Assembly: GCA_003512875.1 (NCBI GenBank)
Contig: DONZ01000078.1
Location: 1-8,030, forward strand
DNA from: Desulfovibrio sp.
GTDB lineage: Bacteria; Desulfobacterota; Desulfovibrionia; Desulfovibrionales; Desulfovibrionaceae
Length of the DNA stretch: 8,030 nucleotides
Reading direction: 5' to 3'
Shown here one piece after another: positions 6,144 through 8,030 of the stretch. The translations under genes and the position numbers were made by a program. Under the pieces are notes generated by a model, which was not told the origin of the DNA, made no database searches, and was given only the letters and a program-made list of their open reading frames with translations. Positions within the stretch are counted from its first letter, which is position 1. Each line of letters opens with the position of its first letter.

Positions 6144-7148
6144 ATGAAGATACAGGAAATTCCCCTTTTTGCCATTCAAGGATTTAAAGCAGGACATGCT
6201 CATGACAGCGAAGGAGGCACGGGGGTAAGCGTATTTCTTTTTGACAAACTTAGCCCGGTCGGCTGTGATATCCGCGGGGGAGGACCTGCGAGCCGTGAAA
6301 CGCCTTTGCTTGACCCTCAAAGGGGAGCGGGCGGGCTGCATGCCCTTGTGCTCTCCGGCGGCTCCGCCTTTGGCTTGGATGCGAGCGGAGGAGTCTTGCG
6401 GTATCTTGAGGAGCGAGGCATCGGCTTTGATGTCGGTGTGACGAGGGTTCCTTTGGTCTGCCATTCCTGCATTTTTGATTTGGCTGTGGGAAGTCCTTAT
6501 ATCCGTCCCACTCGGGAAATGGCTTATGAAGCCTGCCAAAATGCCCGTAATGATTTTTTTAAAGAAGGTTGTGTCGGTGCGGGCATAGGCGCGAGCACCG
6601 GAAAAATTTGCGGTATGGAATATGCCATGAAAACGGGAATTGGCGCGTATGCCGCGGAATGCAACGGAATACAGGTTGGTGCCGTCGTTGTATTAAATGC
6701 TTTGGGAGATGTTTTTATTCCCGAAACAGGACAAAAAATAGCAGGTCTTTTAGCACCCGATAAAAAATCTTTTTCAGCTGAAAGAACTGTGCAGACGGAA
6801 TTTTTAAAATTTTTGTCAAAAGAAGAGCAAAATATTTTTGCGCAAAAAGAAAGCATTGCCAATACGACACTGGGCATTGTGTTTACAAATGCCCGATTTG
6901 ACAAAGCAGGTCTTGCAAAAATTTCTTCTGTGACGCATAACGCTTTCGCCCGCGTCATCAGCCCGGTGCATACCATGGCGGACGGCGACACTGTCTATAC
7001 CGTGAGTTTAGGACAGAAAGAAACGGATATCAACGCCTTGGGCGTACTCAGCACGCTGGTGATGGAAAAAGCCCTTATCCGGGCTGTGACAACCGCAGTC
7101 CCCCTCTATGGATTGAAAAGTTATTCCGATATTATCGATAATCAGTAA
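6144..7148 (+). CDS. P1 family (DmpA/NylC-like) Ntn-hydrolase peptidase
   Basis: This protein of about 334 residues belongs to the P1/S58 family of self-cleaving N-terminal nucleophile hydrolases, which includes DmpA, BapA and the nylon-oligomer hydrolase NylC. Visible marks are GFKAGHAHD near the start, the glycine-rich GGGPASRET and GAGGLHALVLSGGSAFGLDAS segments (45-53, 61-81), GVGAGIGASTGK-like VGAGIGASTGK (144-154), ANTTLGIVFTNA (239-250) and MADGDTVYTVSLG (278-290). Asn240-Thr241 matches the self-cleavage site of the Asn-Thr type, with Thr241 as nucleophile of the C-terminal beta chain. No signal peptide is seen, so it is probably cytosolic. The substrate is unknown; the family acts on N-terminal residues, beta-peptides or cyclic amides. 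ATG 6144 fits the family's usual N-terminus but has no clear Shine-Dalgarno. GTG 6102 would add 14 residues. Confidence 0.9.
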   Translation: MKIQEIPLFAIQGFKAGHAHDSEGGTGVSVFLFDKLSPVGCDIRGGGPASRETPLLDPQRGAGGLHALVLSGGSAFGLDASGGVLRYLEERGIGFDVGVTRVPLVCHSCIFDLAVGSPYIRPTREMAYEACQNARNDFFKEGCVGAGIGASTGKICGMEYAMKTGIGAYAAECNGIQVGAVVVLNALGDVFIPETGQKIAGLLAPDKKSFSAERTVQTEFLKFLSKEEQNIFAQKESIANTTLGIVFTNARFDKAGLAKISSVTHNAFARVISPVHTMADGDTVYTVSLGQKETDINALGVLSTLVMEKALIRAVTTAVPLYGLKSYSDIIDNQ

Positions 7149-7157
7149 AAAAGCGGG

Positions 7158-8030
7158 TTATGCAAAATACTGTGTTGTCTTGCGGATTTTTATGTCCGCG
7201 CCCGAGCTGTTTTCAAGAATGAATTGGCTGAAGGTTATGGGAGAAATATAGCCTTCTTCCCAAGACAAGGTCATTTTCACGGCAAAATCAGGGTGTTCGG
7301 CCTTTTCGTATGCAATGAGCACAGGGCGGATATTGCGGGATTTCAATATGCCTTTTTTATTTGTTTTGCTGTGCATAATTTCTTTTTGCAGGGCAAATTG
7401 CTCCATACGGTTCCAAATGGTTTCATTATCATAGCGCGTATGCCCCAAAAGGAAGGTTTCCCTGACGGCGCTGCCTATTGTTCCGGTAAGGGGCATTTCT
7501 TCTATATGGGTGATTTCCATGCCGCGCAGCATATGGGGGTTCAGCGCTTTGACAACTTCTTCCTTTTTCATGCGGGTTCGCAGGGTTATGGCGAACCATT
7601 CCGCTTCGCTTTCTATGCTTGTTGTCAGCGCCATGCCGAACGTGAGCAGTGGCATGGGGTGAAAGCCTTGGGAAAACGCCAAGGGCAGTTTAGCTCTCCG
7701 CATTGCCCTATCGAAAAGAGCTTGTATTTCCAGTTGGCTTAAAAAAGCCGCTTGTCCCAATTTCCTATGCCAAATACGGTAACGGACGGCTTTTTGTTTG
7801 AGGCTGTCGGCAATATGCGGCGCTTCAGCTTTTTGGTTGGGATTAGGAGCCGGGATTTCACCGAATTCAATCTGATCTCTGCTTGTTTGGTTGAGTTTCG
7901 TTTGCAGCGGGCCGTCCCCGTCTTCTTTGAGAAGCGAAGGACCTGCCTTCGTATCGCATGCGCCGCAATTTCGGCAGGCATGGTAACGGCAATCTTCCGT
8001 GATTTTTTCTTGCAGGGCGCGTTCTCTTTC
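7158..8030 (-). CDS. B12-binding-type radical SAM protein (TIGR03960-like) C-terminal part fused to DUF2344 domain (TIGR03936), cut by window edge
   Basis: The frame is open from the right edge to a TAA at 7158-7160, giving 290 residues of C-terminus. The first 26 visible residues end in a Cys cluster, C-x4-C-x2-C-x2-C (codons at 7991, 7976, 7967 and 7958), typical of the tail of TIGR03960 radical SAM proteins. A polar linker of about 55 residues follows (Pro, Asn and Gln rich). From about residue 82 (VRYRIWHRKLGQAAFLSQLE) the DUF2344 domain runs to the end, with the hallmark RRAKLPLAFSQGFHPMPLLTFGMAL. The catalytic CxxxCxxC site and any B12 domain would lie beyond the edge. A TTG at 7758-7760 in this frame is not a start, since the DUF2344 domain begins upstream of it. 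The function is unproven. In many bacteria these domains neighbour RNase G and ribosomal genes, which hints at RNA-linked work. Confidence 0.85.
   Translation of the reverse strand, partial: ERERALQEKITEDCRYHACRNCGACDTKAGPSLLKEDGDGPLQTKLNQTSRDQIEFGEIPAPNPNQKAEAPHIADSLKQKAVRYRIWHRKLGQAAFLSQLEIQALFDRAMRRAKLPLAFSQGFHPMPLLTFGMALTTSIESEAEWFAITLRTRMKKEEVVKALNPHMLRGMEITHIEEMPLTGTIGSAVRETFLLGHTRYDNETIWNRMEQFALQKEIMHSKTNKKGILKSRNIRPVLIAYEKAEHPDFAVKMTLSWEEGYISPITFSQFILENSSGADIKIRKTTQYFA

Noticed and set aside
6015..6539. A 174-codon minus-strand ORF across the MFS/P1 junction
   Set aside because: It is antisense to two genes with clear family motifs, and its product is of low plausibility with no ribosome binding site.
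7158..7760. A stand-alone DUF2344 gene starting at TTG 7758-7760
   Set aside because: The frame continues upstream without a stop to the window edge, through the start of the DUF2344 domain and the Cys cluster, so the TTG is an internal Leu codon.
7739..7981. An 80-codon minus-strand ORF in a second frame upstream of the DUF2344 region
   Set aside because: It overlaps the continuous radical SAM/DUF2344 frame, which carries recognisable motifs on both sides. The alternative product is Lys/Arg/Thr-rich with no family features.

Overview
The window looks like an ordinary chromosomal segment of a Gram-negative bacterium with moderate GC. A five-gene Mla phospholipid-transport operon without mlaB, a solitary hypC, and a B12-type radical SAM protein fused to DUF2344 together suggest a Desulfovibrionaceae-like or other deltaproteobacterial anaerobe. 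That placement is an inference from gene content. I see no phage, insertion sequence, CRISPR array, tRNA or rRNA, and no stretch over 300 bases lacks a gene.

Left part (about 1-4456, all minus strand): a tight operon reading mlaE-mlaF-mlaD-mlaC-mlaA-gpt-permease, with gaps or overlaps from -4 to +30 bases. MlaE (permease), MlaF (ATPase), MlaD (MCE substrate-binding protein), MlaC (periplasmic carrier) and MlaA (outer-membrane component) form a complete path for moving phospholipids between the two membranes. The same transcript probably carries a xanthine/guanine phosphoribosyltransferase and the N-terminal part of an AI-2E/PerM-type membrane protein that runs off the left edge.

Middle (4457-4595): a 139-base divergent promoter region. 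It holds a good sigma70-type promoter for the rightward genes, an inverted repeat around its -10 box, and a weaker candidate promoter for mlaE.

Right part (4596-7148, plus strand): hypC, an MFS transporter and a P1-family (DmpA/NylC-like) Ntn hydrolase, probably co-transcribed. It is met tail to tail, with only 9 bases between stop codons, by the C-terminal 290 codons of a radical SAM/DUF2344 protein on the minus strand that enters from the right edge.

I found no clearly new system. The points most worth checking are an Asp-to-Asn change at the expected catalytic base of the phosphoribosyltransferase, an MlaA without a lipobox but with a 15-base acidic repeat, the inverted repeat at the hypC promoter, and the solitary hypC linked to a transporter and a peptidase.
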